64,000 nucleotides of DNA, taken from contig JAQQWL010000013.1 of assembly GCA_038363925.1 (NCBI GenBank), positions 744,001 to 808,000 of the forward strand, read 5' to 3'. Position 1 is the stretch's first letter, and every line of letters starts with the position of its first letter. Below the pieces are notes generated by a model. It made no database searches. It was given only the letters and a program-made list of their open reading frames with translations, and was not told where the DNA came from. Positions 36,020 to 48,211 of this stretch are shown here, piece by piece. The position numbers were made by a program, and so were the translations under genes. The DNA is from Apiospora phragmitis (taxonomy: Eukaryota > Ascomycota > Sordariomycetes > Amphisphaeriales > Apiosporaceae).

Positions 36020-38897
36020 CTACTTACTTTGTTGCGCAGGGGGCTCGAGTATATGTGTATGATCATCTGCACTGATGATGTGGCCGGGGCCCATTTGTCG
36101 GCAGATGACGGTGTCGGACACCCATGGCTCTTCCAAGATCTCTGTCATAGTCGCCCTATCCTTTGGCTTGATTGTGAGCATGCGACCAATGATATGCCTG
36201 CTTTCCCTTGGCAAGAGTCTCAGTAGACGCCAAGGACCTCGGATGATTTCTTTAGTAGGTTGGCCAGTCGTAGCAGCAGGCTTTCCGGATGCTTGTGCTG
36301 TCACTGTGGTGGACGAGGAGCCCTCGATCTTCTCAGTTGTGCTTGGCTTATTCTGCTTGTCGTTCTTCTCGGTCTTCTCATCTTTTTCGTTCTTCTCGCC
36401 CTTTTCATGCTTCTCACTGTTCTCGTTCTTTTCGGCCTTCTCGGTAAATATATCTCTGGGTGGGGTACTGTCAAGGTCTCCCATTGAGCGAGAGGGTGGC
36501 AAAACCAGCTTCTTTGGATCGTGCCCAGGGCTTGGTTCAGCCGCAAAGAGCTTGTAGCTGTTGTCTGTCATGCGAGGCACTTTCCAGGGGAACCTGCGCA
36601 ATGACATGCAGCAATATATAATAGCCAATGACCAAATATCGACTGCCTGCGGGTCATATTTGCGTTCGTCGTAAACCTCAGGGGCAAGATATGGATCGGA
36701 TCCCACGACACCTAATCACTGCATTAGTAGGGGAGTCGAAATCGATGTCGTATACAGAAGTTCCGGACTAACCAGATGCTGGCACAATACCACTTTCAAA
36801 TGGGTACTTGAACACATGCGCGCTGCCGAAATCGATGATCTTCATGATGCCATGTTCGCTTACCACGACATTGTCGAGTTTCAGATCACGGTGAGCCAAG
36901 CCCATACTGTGCAAATAGGTGACGCCACTGAAGATTTGCAGAAAGCAGCAAGAAACTTCAGCCTTGGACATCTTCCCCGTCATGACAATGGCGAAAAGAT
37001 CATACGGTGCATACTCCATCACCTCATACCATTTCCCTTTTTCTTGCACTATATCCAGGGTTTCGATGATGTTTCCGTGGTGTAAGGCAGATCCAACACA
37101 AAACTCAGCCGTCAGTTTCTTCACATAATCCTTCTCAGTCTCGTATGTGTGGCGAGGTCGGAACTCCTTGACGGCGAATACTGTGTTATCCTCGTTTCTC
37201 TTCATAAGCTTCACCGATCCACCTGCCCCAGACCCCAAGACTCGGCCAATTTTCCCATATTTGGAGGTTAAACCATGGTCATCGGCAAAGGGGACCTGGT
37301 ACACTGACGTTCGTGAAGATGCAGCGTTTGATAGTTTAGAAGCGCCTGGCGAGGATGACTTCTTCACTTGGTTTTTCTGACCAACCTTGAAGAATCTCCG
37401 CAGGTCAGTCATGGACGAGTGGCGGCTGTGCGTAGTAGACTCAGTGCCAGTCTTTTGCAGATCATGATTGCTCTTGTTCAAGACACCCAAGAAGCCCGAA
37501 TGCCTCTTTTCGCCCTTGTCCATTTTGTTGAGGCTGGTTGTGGAGGATCCTGGAGAGCTCCGCCCCTTGTGCCGATTAAATACAAATCGCTGCTCGATGT
37601 TGGCCGCGCTCCGCGTTTGGGGAGCCCGCTTGCTGGCTGCATACGGATCGTTGGCGTCTCCGGCAGGCGTAAAGGGGCGTGTGTAATACTGGGAAGCAGC
37701 GCTCAGTCTATTCGGGCTAGATTCTCTTGATGCTGGTAGAGAGTTTCCTCCATCAGGTCCCACTGAGAACATCCCCTTTCTATGTGATGTCGCGTTTCGG
37801 TCAGCGCCGGATGCAGCCTGTCTCGATACATGATCCTCGGATTTGGGGCGATGTGGTAGGTGAATTCTTGGGGCACCCAGCCGTGGAGAGTTGGGAGCCG
37901 ACTCCTGGCTGCTAGCCTGCGGCGTTATCGCTTGGTGAGACTCGACGACTCCATCCTGTGACTTCTGCCCACGACCACTAGAGGATTCCGGGCCACCTGT
38001 ACCGGCCGGCGTCAAGGGAGGAGAGACGATGTCAGGCCGGGAGCCCATTCCAGGCGACTGATGGCCCATTGGGCTGTTTGTCTGGTGAGGTGTAGTATTT
38101 AGCGAGTCTTCGTGTGATGGAACCTAGAAGGAAACGTTAGCCGATTTATACAAATGCATATGAGATCAGCATGCAAGATAAGGTTTCGGGTTCAGCGACG
38201 TCTTCGCTCAGAGGAGCGACAACCAAGCGCACGCCCACATGTCATGTCCGTCATCGGCTAAGACATGGATGCGGTAGCGACGGGAGCAAAAGAAACCAAT
38301 GGACCAATAAGCAGCAACTATAAGGGCTGCAAAACGTGACACATCACAGCAGAACCGCACGTACCCTTGAAGGCGGAAGGGAGAAGGGCTCGAAGGAGTA
38401 GCCCTTCATGCGCTGTTCCTGTAGCTTTACGCCGTGCAAGGAGCTAGAGAGAGCTTTGATCTGCTCAGGCGTGGCTTCGGAAGTCTCCCTAGCGCTGTCG
38501 TTGCTGGGCTCAGCGCTCGATTGCAGGTTGCCTGGCGCGATCTCTTCGATCTTGGAGGCAAAGCGCACTGCCGGTGCGGCGTCTTGGGGTTTCGCATGTT
38601 GTTCGGAAAGTTCGGGAAGTTGTTCGGGGCTGCCTGTACGGGCTGGAAGAAAGGAGTGTCAGCAGCGAAGAACAAAGCGTTGTGTGCCAAGGAATTTCTA
38701 CGGCGTATCGTGTCGAAAGGGTTGGAGGGACAATGGTTTCTCAGAATGATATGCATGCACGGTGAAAAAGTGAGTTTGGACGGTATTAGGCGAAGCTACG
38801 TATGAGGCTTGGAATTGTATACGTCAAGGAGATCGAGGAGAAAAGTACCTGGCGGCTGTTGTTGGGCCTGGGGGCCATCGTTTCCTTCCTTGGTCAT
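36020..38897 (-). CDS. Ser/Thr protein kinase of the SAT4/HAL4 (NPR/HAL5) family
   Basis: In yeast this family stabilises plasma-membrane transporters such as the Trk potassium carriers and affects salt tolerance. Exons: 38849-38897, 38365-38642, 36773-38123 and 36020-36711; phases are consistent and the frame is intact, giving 789 residues. The N-terminal half is a Ser/Pro-rich disordered region. The kinase domain starts near residue 375 with the glycine loop [14 protein letters not shown], Lys in [10 protein letters not shown], the catalytic loop [13 protein letters not shown] and the activation segment [11 protein letters not shown]. Between the DIWSLAI region and the final lobe lies a charged insert of Lys-Glu-Asn repeats ([19 protein letters not shown]). 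The last lobe ends with [14 protein letters not shown]. The large insert inside the C-lobe is typical of fungal SAT4-like kinases. The closest named member is uncertain, so no symbol is given. Confidence 0.88.
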
Positions 38898-41617
38898 GAT
38901 TACTGTTGTGGCATCAGCGTGATGCTCGTACTTGGGGTAGAATGGGGCCAAGGGTGGCGATTGATCTAATGATTGTCGTAGAGCTATGCTATGGTAGCGA
39001 CTGTACGATGTTACAATATATATGAAATGAATGAGGGGAGAGGGAAAAGAAGACGATCGTGATGCGCGAGATGTCAAGACCTCCTCCAGCTTTGATTGAG
39101 TCCCGCCCGGCTTCGTAGTAGGAGAGACTAGACTACTACGACCATTTTACAGTACAGTACCAAGTCATGGTGGGGCAATCTATGGAGGGAAGTCAACAAG
39201 TCCTCCACCTCCGCCTATCAACGCTACATTATCTGCAACTATTCCCGATTGCCTCCATTTGGCCAGTGGTACTTGTGCATGTACACGGATCAGCGAGCAG
39301 ACGCATGTACAGATTGTTAAGGGGGGCATCTGATGTATGCAGGCAGACGGCACGCCTCCTTGGGAAAGAAAACCCTGTAGTAGTGCAAGACAGACAGACT
39401 TTCAGGCTGGTCAGATCGCTCTTCCACTCGGCGTGCGCGATACACAAACTGACAATGTGGGGTCCTGCTTTTTCTGTGCTGTGCTGACGAAAGTCACGAA
39501 CCAAGCACTAATAAACTGCTTGGGGACTAGATCTCATCAGGTCGGTCGGTAGGCCAAATCTCTCAACTGGGTGCTTTCCAAGACAAAGCTTGTTGTGACT
39601 CTTCGTTAATATGTACTTGCCTACAACATAAGATGTATATACCTACCCGACATCGTCATCGTCATCCTCCTCTTCCTTCCTCTCTCCGCAAGTGTGAGAG
39701 CGATCGCGGAACATTGAAGATAGATCTGATTGATCCATAGCACTCTATTGGACGGCCAGGTAGCAAGTATCCCATGCCATCAATGTCAGTTGAGGCTCCA
39801 AATGTAACCTTGAAGTCTTATCACCTACTACTTTCTTTTGCCTGGATATGATAAGTTGTTTGCTGTATTCCTGGATGTACCTCGGGATGGTCCACCATTC
39901 AAATGTCGTGACTAACAAGTCCTGCCAACCAAACTGTTTGTCTCAACTCGGAATGGTCTATAAGCTGCCCGGCTATCCGAGCCCCGGAAGCCGAGCATCA
40001 TGAGGCACACTTACGAAAGCGTGCGTTTGTCGCGGCTCATCAAGACGACACAATAAATGAGGGTCTCCGGCATTTACTCGGCCCAAGGCCCACGAGGCCA
40101 GGCCCCCCCCCCATTATCCAATCGAGTCCACCCTTCGCTCAAACAAGCCAACTCGTGAGACGCAAGCCGCTTTTCTAAAGTAATCACTCGATCCAGGAAC
40201 GTGAATGTTCAAGAGGAATGCAATAAACCAGAAACGTATGCGGGAGAGTTCCGGCGGCTGCTAAAATAGGCACACACGGCCAGGTCACCCTGACCTGCCA
40301 CGTGAATTATGCTGTTGTTGTTAGGAAACCACATACCAACATCGTACGTACACTGCTGTTCATGCTCACTTATACCTAGAACCAAGCAACGAGGCAGGTG
40401 CATGCGTATGTATCCAGTCTTGTCACGTACCACTCAACCCAGATCCACAACAGGGAGTTGTCGTAAGTCCCCATCTTGGCCCCGGATCAACAACCGGTGC
40501 GATGTGCGATCTTCGATTGGGGTAAGTTGGTTTGGCTGGATGGGCTGATGCAACTCTTATTATAATCATCTTCTCATCAGGGGATGTGAATTTGAGCCAT
40601 TGGAAACTCACCGATGAAGACCCGGGCATGCAGTTGGTTTTGCTCATGGCGGAAGCGTAGGTAGGTACAGAGGCAATCGGCTCTGACGCGTCATGGGATG
40701 TCGTGAATCAATGATACTATGCCGCCCTTACATAAGCCACAGTGGCTCTAAAAAGAGGGCAGGGGATATCATAGGTATAGATCACAATAAGAGGCACAGA
40801 GGTCCTTCTCCATATTAGTGAATAATCCAAATGTTCATACAGAGTGGCGCGCCTGTATTGCCTTTGATGCATCAATGTAGCTCTAGCAGCGACAGGAATA
40901 GACACTATTATCCATGTCGCTTTCCTGAGGGTCATTGTATTTGTAGATATATTGTAGATATATCAGATTGAGTGTCATGGTTCTCTTAAGTTCAATTCCA
41001 CTCTTTTCTGGCATGAACGTTTCATGGGATAGGCCATACCAGCTGATCTTCCGCGGAGCTTATCAATAACAGTATTGCTCCCGGAAATCCCACTACTTAC
41101 AATAGTGCTATGTATATGCCTCGACGTGAGCATCCCAGGCAGTGTCAACTCATGCTCATATGGATGCGCAAGCTCTCGCGATGAAGCAGTGACGCTGGGA
41201 CACTTTAGCTACATGTGCTCAAATATGTTTTCGACTCTTTCATACGCTCGTTTCCCTGTCGAACCAGCCTCCAGTCTGGGGTATAGGTGTAAGAGTATAT
41301 GCATTCAACAACTGCGCCCATTGGCCGAGGCTATCCAACAAAGCAATATTCTTGAGGACGTAAACACGTTGATATAGTCGTGAAGTTGAGTTTTCAATCG
41401 GCCTTGCGAATGAAGGGTAGTCCTAGACGGTGATTGTACAGGTAATATTGTACCCACACACCCCTATGACTTTGTCCGGCCCAATATGAGCGTGATTTGA
41501 CCTGGTCACGTATATAGTCCTCCATACCCTCCTTCACATGTTGATACATAAAATTTTACAGATGGGCATCTGGCAACTTTCCCCCCCCAGCCTTTCTTTC
41601 CATCATACTTCCTTCCC
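38898..41617. promoter_or_regulatory. Long intergenic region, no gene recognised
   Basis: At 2.7 kb this is the longest gene-free stretch outside the AT-rich tail. It holds the kinase promoter on the left and the uL11m 3' region on the right. A CATCGTCATC-type simple tract lies at 39655-39680 and a C9 run at 40104-40112. Open frames in it are at most about 106 codons and look random. Confidence 0.5.
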
Positions 41618-42185
41618 TTATGCCACCACATCGAGGCCTATCGATTTGGCCTGGTATATTATGGACTTGCAAAGCCCCTCCAATGAGAGTCCGGATAGTC
41701 GCAATTCGGTTTGCTTGATTTTGGCGATCTCGTAGATGTGCTTCAGAGTGAGGGTGCCCACTACCTCATGGCCAGGCTGGCTGGCGCCTTTCCGCTTGCC
41801 CTTCTTGCCCACCGGCAGGTCGGCGGCATTGCGCAGGAGCCAGGAGGTTTGTGGGGTTCGGATGTCAAAGGTGAAAGATCTGTCTGCGCGGACGGTCACG
41901 CGAGTCGGCATCGGGGTGCCTGGTACGATGTGGGCTGTTCTGGCGTTGAACTCCTAATAGTAGCGAGGTTTTAGCACGACAACTCCGAGAACCACCCGGC
42001 TGCTGCCACACCGCCGACAGGCAGACAGCTAAGTCTGGCTCGTTTTTGCATACCTTGCAGAAGTCCATCGACTTGATACCTTTGCTACCCAGCGCCGGAC
42101 CAACAGGAGGGCTGGGGGTCGCCTGGCCAGCTCCGACGATGAGCTTGACAATCTGGTCCGCTGCGGCACCGCGCACCTTGGACAT
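41618..42185 (-). CDS. MRPL19: Mitochondrial large-subunit ribosomal protein uL11m
   Basis: A bacterial-type L11 protein of the mitochondrial ribosome, part of the GTPase-associated centre with 21S rRNA. Exons are 42054-42185 and 41618-41953, separated by a 100-bp intron (GTATGC...TATTAG). The product begins [20 protein letters not shown], contains the L11 signature [20 protein letters not shown] and the linker [20 protein letters not shown], and ends with a C-terminal RNA-binding domain ([38 protein letters not shown]). It has 155 residues, an intact frame and no obvious cleavable presequence. It faces SVF1 across a divergent promoter region. MRPL19 is the yeast name. Confidence 0.93.
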
Positions 42186-43049
42186 TGTGACCGGCTGGCT
42201 GTGGAGTGAAGGGGCAGGTTGGAGGAAAGAGTCAAATTTACGGGGAGGGAAGAACGGCAGGTCAATGCTGGGAAGGAATAAAGACAACAATCCTACGACT
42301 CAAATTGGAACGAACCGCCAAACGACAATTGAACCCGTTCCACTGACTGGCGATCCTAAAATTTGGCGTTAGTGGCAGCTGCTGGTCGATGTCGGCGATT
42401 ACTCGTCCGAGCTGCCGGTACTTACCTAACTTACTCGAGGTTCTGGCCCCAGCAATTGATGAACGCACCTGACTGACACCTGAGCCAGCAACACGCGGTC
42501 CAGGCCTAGTCTTTGCTAGTCCAGCCCGCCAACGCCAAGTATTTGCAAGTACCGGATATGTCAAGTATTAGGCTCCCCCTGTCAATGTCACTCTCTACCT
42601 ATCAGGTCAACTAAAAGGTCGTAAGGCGCAAGACCGTTCATATTGACCCAAGATTTCCAAGCTGAGTTAAGGTTATGCATGTGAAGCATGTACCTACAGG
42701 ACCAGGAATAGGGCCCGTCTAGCTGTACATAGGCACCGCTGTTATCGATAACCATTTGCCCCTCCGCCTGCCCGTTACATCCAAGTGACCTATACTGTAC
42801 TATCAGCTCTCGTCAGGCGGCGCTTCTCTCTGCTGCACCCCACTAATAGCTATGCCTTGGCTCCATCACTCAGCGCTGTAAGAGGTTTGAACCTGTCACT
42901 ACATGTACATCTCTCGACTCACCTCTAGAATCATACCGCTTCTTCCTCAACATCATCTTCTTTTCATCCCCTAAATCACATCTTGTAGACACCTTCAAGA
43001 TCCTTTCAAGGAAAACTCATTACAGAAGACACGCTACGCCGCCCACAAC
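42186..43049. promoter_or_regulatory. Divergent promoter region uL11m/SVF1
   Basis: A stretch of 0.86 kb between head-to-head genes. A TTCTTCCTCAACATC-type pyrimidine-rich leader (about 42935-42975) precedes SVF1. No gene was recognised. Confidence 0.5.
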
Positions 43050-44460
43050 ATGTTCAACTGGGCCAAGAAGACGTGAGCTTTTCCCGTCTTCCAGCCCACT
43101 GACTGTCGAGAACAAACCCCGCTAACATCGCTGTAATCACTCTCCAGTTTGGCGGATGTTGTCGGCACCGAGGAGCCCATCTACGGCCCTTCCGCCGTCA
43201 GATCCGTCGCCGAGGACGCCAAAATTACTCCTTGGACCGAACTGTCCCGACAGGATCATAAGTGGCATGCGCTCGGCACCACCAGCGTCGAGACACAAAG
43301 TTTCTACCTGACGGCGGAAACCGGCCATGTCGCTCTCGCGCAGGTCATCTATAGTAATGTGGCGTAAGGCACCTAGCTACATGGAAGCACACCCTTCTTG
43401 GCTAACCTGACGGTTTTTGCGAAGCGGTGTTCGCGTCACGAGCCAGTTCAACTCGAAGATCTCTTATCCCGACCCCTCCAAGCCCCACCTGTGGTGTTCT
43501 ACCGCTCTGAACGATGTCGACTTTAGCGACGACAAAGTCAACTTCTACGCCAAGGACTGCGCCGTCGAGCTGTCTGAGGATGGCAAGACCTACGCAATCA
43601 AGTCCATAACCGACCAGCGCTGCATAGTCGACCTTAAGGTCACCCGCACCGCTCCAGCCTTCGTGGCAGGTAAGGACGGCAACACACTGTTTGGCACGGA
43701 TCTCTCCAAGCCTTGGGGTAACATGAGGCACGCCTTCTGGCCGAGATGTGTCGCTGAGGGGACCATGGTGACCGAGCATGGGCCTATCAACTTCAAGGGC
43801 CAGGCACTCTTCATTCACGCTTTGCAGGGCATGAAGCCTCATCACGCTGCAGGCAAATGGACCTATGGCAACTTCCAGAGTGCCAAATACTCCGCGGTGA
43901 TGATGGAGTTCACTACACCCCCGTCCTACGGGACCACGACCGTCGGAGTTGGAGCCATTGCGAAAGATGGCGAAATCATTGCTGCCGGCTGCATCACAAC
44001 CGCGACGCACACCAAGACAGCCGTCGATTCCGAGACCCAGTGGCCCGAGCCCAAAGAGATCAAGTTCACGTGGAGTGGCAAAACGAAAGACGGCAAGGCC
44101 GTGGAGGCCGTCATTGTCGGGCCTTTCGAGAAGCGTCTTGATCGAATTGACGTCATGGCCGAGGTGCCCGGTTTTGTCAAGAAGATCGTGGCGGGTGCGG
44201 CCGGTACCAAGCCGTACATCTACCAGGTATGTGCTTCTTTTATGCTATGAGATAACCTTGGGCTGACCGACATTTCCTAGTTCTGCCCCACGGAAGCTGT
44301 GGAGATGAAGCTGAAGATTGGAGACGAGGACATTTCCGACTCGGGGAAGCTCTTCAGCGAAGCGACCTTTATTTCGGATACAGATCCAGGTAAGTTTCCC
44401 ATCGTTCTTCCCGTAAATGCACTGGCTAAAGCGGTATACATAGCAGCAACACAGTCGTAG
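43050..44460 (+). CDS. SVF1: Survival factor 1 (SVF1) family protein
   Basis: SVF1 proteins have a tandem lipocalin-like fold and in yeast are linked to ceramide transport and oxidative-stress survival. Exons: 43050-43072, 43148-43363, 43425-44226, 44281-44389 and a short last exon 44444-44460. The N-terminus [20 protein letters not shown] and the segments [41 protein letters not shown] and [22 protein letters not shown] are diagnostic. The product has 388 residues and an intact frame. The last intron (44390-44443) is 54 nt, a multiple of three without a stop, so retaining it would add 18 residues and end at the same TAG. The 5' end lies divergent from uL11m. Confidence 0.92.
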
Positions 44461-45327
44461 AAGACTGTGGCACGCCTGTTCAGAAGACACGGACATTGAT
44501 CCTCTACATCGGAATGAAACAGATTTAGTATTCCTACAGATGGCCGGTTTAGTTGTGTAGAGTAGAACTGGAGGCAGTATGAGTTGGTTAAGGAAGACAA
44601 CCATTCATAGAGTCTGGTGGGTTCTATTCGTCTCGTGGCCAGAGTAAACATACCCTAATTAGTCTGAGCCGAAGGGGCTCTCCCATAATAACCCATTTCC
44701 AATCGCGAAGGCATACATTCACTTATAAGTTATTACCCATCTCATTCTAGATTATGCGTGAAGAACACCTAGTCTTATTTTCCATGGCCAGGACCAAAGC
44801 ACAAGGCCTCCGCTTACGTTCATAATCTGACCGTGACTTTTCTCTATATCGGTTTGACCGATCGCTCCAAATCACAGGCGGTAACGGACACATTAAAGGC
44901 CAAATCAACGACAATACGGTAGAACACCACCTGGAATTGGATGAGATCGGTAGTTCTAAAAGTGACATTCTATTCTTATATGAATACCCTAACCGTCCCT
45001 TGACCAGAAACACACTGAGAAGATCTATTTACATACAATCCAACCCCGATGAGGAAGCCACCAATTCTAGGTATGGGTATAAGGTATCATCAGCCTGCTC
45101 CTTTTTTTAACCGTCTAGAACGCCGTGCCCCTGAACACCAAAAAAAAAAATCACGAAACCCGCCTAAAAGAATGCACTGGTTCACCCCGACTCCTCTTCA
45201 AACGTGTATCTTGAGTCGTGGCCGTCATGTAACTTTATCAAACACCAAAACGCTTCTGTTCTCGTATTCGCACCTCGTAAGCCTAGCAAAGCCCAAGGCT
45301 GGCCCCCTAAAAGCTGAAAAGAGAGGA
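44461..45327. other. Convergent intergenic region SVF1/MFS
   Basis: A tail-to-tail stretch of 0.87 kb with an A10 run at about 45140-45149. No gene was recognised. Confidence 0.5.
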
Positions 45328-47050
45328 TTACTCTTCCTCATCGACCTCATTGATGGTGACCGAGGGCTGCTTGGCATGGCCACCAGGGTTCTCCTCGGAG
45401 GAATCTTCGCATCTTGGTCGCTTCACACTGAAACACTGAATTGCCCCAATGATGGCCACGAAGGCACTCCCATACCACGCCAGAGCTGTGCAGTCAATCT
45501 GGCTGCCGATGGTATACAGATATCCTGCCACTGGCGGAGCGACCATGCGACAAGCAGCGCCGGCACTGGCAGCAAATCCGTTGATTTTACCCAAGACGCT
45601 CGAACAAGGCGTGACTTCCTTGATGAGGATGAGGAGGAGCGGGTAGAGTATGATGGAGAGGACGTTGCGGATGGCGAGACAACAGTATATAGCTGGATAC
45701 AGCAATGACTCGGGGACATGTACCAACATTGGCATGACTGCATAGGCGATTGGATGCAGAATCGTGACAGTGATGAAGAGTTTGTAGACCCCAATGTAGG
45801 AAGCGGCGACCGGGAAGATGACTACCTGTACGAATAGCGCCATTGCGCCATTGAACGCAAGGATGACACCAACACTCTGCATCGATAGTCCTAGACCCCC
45901 AGCGGATTGTAGGGGGTTGAAAGAAGAAATTTGCAGATCCGGAGCCTTGTCATCCTCGAAATAGATGGGTAAGAGATGGTCGTATGTCATGCTGTGATAG
46001 GTGAACAAGCACAACGCGCAGATGAGTGCCATCACCGGTTTTGTGTATATGCTCGGCTGCTTGTGTTTCTGGCTCTTAACACAGGGTGTCTCGCGCTGAT
46101 GGTCGATGCTACTCCTGATGGTGCCGTAGGTCTCGGAGCGGATGTCGAACGGTGGTTGCTTGATAGAGTCTGAAGTCTCGAACAACGGAGTCTCTTCCGA
46201 AATGTACGTTTGGTCGCCAATCACGCGGGGGGCCATATCGGGATGGGTCTCGTCCAGTAGAAAGTAGGCCATTACAATGCTGCTCAGGAGCAGCACAGCA
46301 CAGATGACATTGGGGAGCAGGAATGGAAACTTGGTGAACAAGCTCTTCTCGCCAAACACGTTGGGGAACGATTTGTGAGGTTCTGCAAATATGCCGCCGA
46401 TCGAGGGACCAATGATAGTTCCTATGCACCAAACAAATGGCATAATCGAATACGCACGGGGTTCATGCTCTTTACGTGTAACAATCTCGGCCACCATTGT
46501 CTGGATAACGCCGATGTTTCCGTTCTTCATGATCATGCATGTTAGAACCGGTGAGGTCTAGGGGCGATGGAACCTAAACCAAAACAAAAACAAAAGAATG
46601 ATATAAGACTTACCAACATGCCGCCGAGGGCTCGTGCAGCGAGCGCAAACCAAAAGTTCTGAGCGAAACCAACCATGAGCAGACTCGCAGTTGTACCGGC
46701 ACAGCCTAGCAAGAGCACAGGTTTGCGGCCAATTCTATCGGACAGACTTCCCCAGAACATGCCCATCATGGCCTCAGTGAGCGAGAAGGCCGAGATGAGC
46801 ACGCCTGCATAGAATGAGGCATCGTTTTCCTTACCGACCTGGAACTGCTTGACGAGGGCCCACGAGTACGGAAAGATGCTGGTTAAGGCTATAGGCTCTG
46901 CTAGTCGTACGATTCCTGTGTTGGTGTTGGTCAGTATTTCATACGTGACGGTGCAGAATGCATTTTGCAGAGGATGAACTTACCGAGCAAGAACAGTTGC
47001 CAGGTAGGGAAGTCATTTTCGGTATTGCGAGGTGTTCGTGATCTCTGCAT
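45328..47050 (-). CDS. Major facilitator superfamily transporter (12 TM, DHA1-like)
   Basis: A membrane transporter of unknown substrate, resembling the fungal group of yeast YCR023C-like carriers and plant ZIFL proteins. Exons: 46984-47050, 46614-46915 and 45328-46524; the product has 521 residues and an intact frame. It starts MQRSRTPRNTENDFPTWQLF. The MFS signature GSLSDRIGRKPVLLLG lies between TM2 and TM3, and the N-half motifs GGMLNGNIGVIQT and FVWCIGTIIGPSIGG follow. A hydrophilic central loop (about residues 220-300, with TSDSIKQPPFDIRSETYGT) separates the two six-helix halves. The C-terminal tail is acidic (NEVDEEE). The 89-bp intron 2 joins GGML to NGNIG at the loop before TM5. I cannot assign a substrate. 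Confidence 0.88.
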
Positions 47051-48211
47051 TGTTAGACAATTTGCTCTCACGACTTGGTAAAAGTCTTACGACGACAAGC
47101 ACAGCACAAGAATCTTTAAAAAGAAAAGAAAGTCTCGGGTGCTGTGGCGGCACACTGGTGCCTCGTGTTTTCCTCCTTGGGCGAATCAAGGGGCCGTAGT
47201 TTGTTGCGCGAGTGACGGGTGGTTTGCGTGAGGGTGCACTGGAAGCTTATTAAGGCGGATCTTGCGTAAATTGTTGGTGTGTTTGTGATGTACGAAAGTC
47301 AAAGGAAGAAGAGCGAAAAGAGGATAGGAGTGACAAGGGAACGTAATATTTGGTGGTTGTGTGTGAGAGAGTAAAAGGCAATTCAGTTTGCCAGTCGAAT
47401 AAACCGAGTAGAGTAATAAAGTCCTGACCATGTGGGCCAGAAAATGGGACACTCCAGTCTCCAGCACTCCAGGCTTCATGCAGCTGGTCTGCAGAGGAAC
47501 CACACTACAAGGTACTTAACCTACTGTAGCCGTTGTCTGTGGGTGGGTGGGATTCCGGAGAGGTGGGTGTGTATCCATAACCGCGTGCATCATTAAATCT
47601 AGATCCCTGCACGTCGTTTCCCAAGCCCTGTCCCTGAGCCAAGCCCTCTCTATCGTCTGGCCGGTGACTGTTGTCTGCTGTACATACCAGCTTGCAGCCT
47701 GTGCAACTTGGCTTGCAGAGGGCCAATGATGGTTTCTTGTGTTACGGTGAGTGACGCCCACCTATTCATTCAAGCATGGAAGCCAGGCCACTGTCCTTAC
47801 TCGTATCAGGGAAACATCTAGAAAAGTGCAGGGACCACTTTACTCCAGAGTCGCTACCATGATTCCGAGGACTAACAGAATTAGGAGTGTCCGAAAAAGG
47901 ATGGCGTCCTGATCACCTGCCACCTGGGCGCAAATCTCCCGGTGAGATTATCTAGCGCATACACTAAAGTAGCCGTAGGAACAAACGGCCAGACGGCAGA
48001 AGGGAGGCAGCTGCTGTAAAACCTGCAGTCGGAAGATTGCATGGGGTTGCGACTTCGGTTGTTGACCGCTCAGCGCCAGCGCCAACGCAGGTGGCGAGGA
48101 AATAATGGTTTTGCTGGCTTACCGCTACTGTGTGACGACGACCGCTTAAACTTCGAGGCGCCTTTGTAGAAAAGCATGCAGTTGCATACGGTCATGGTTA
48201 CATGAGTTGTG
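47051..48211. promoter_or_regulatory. Intergenic region upstream of the MFS gene
   Basis: A stretch of 1.2 kb with purine/pyrimidine-skewed DNA just upstream of the MFS start (47060-47360). No gene, RNA gene or repeat was recognised. Confidence 0.5.

Noticed and set aside
38898..41617. Small genes in the 2.7 kb intergenic stretch
   Set aside because: The longest open frames (100-106 codons) often lack an ATG start and show no protein-like composition or splice pattern.
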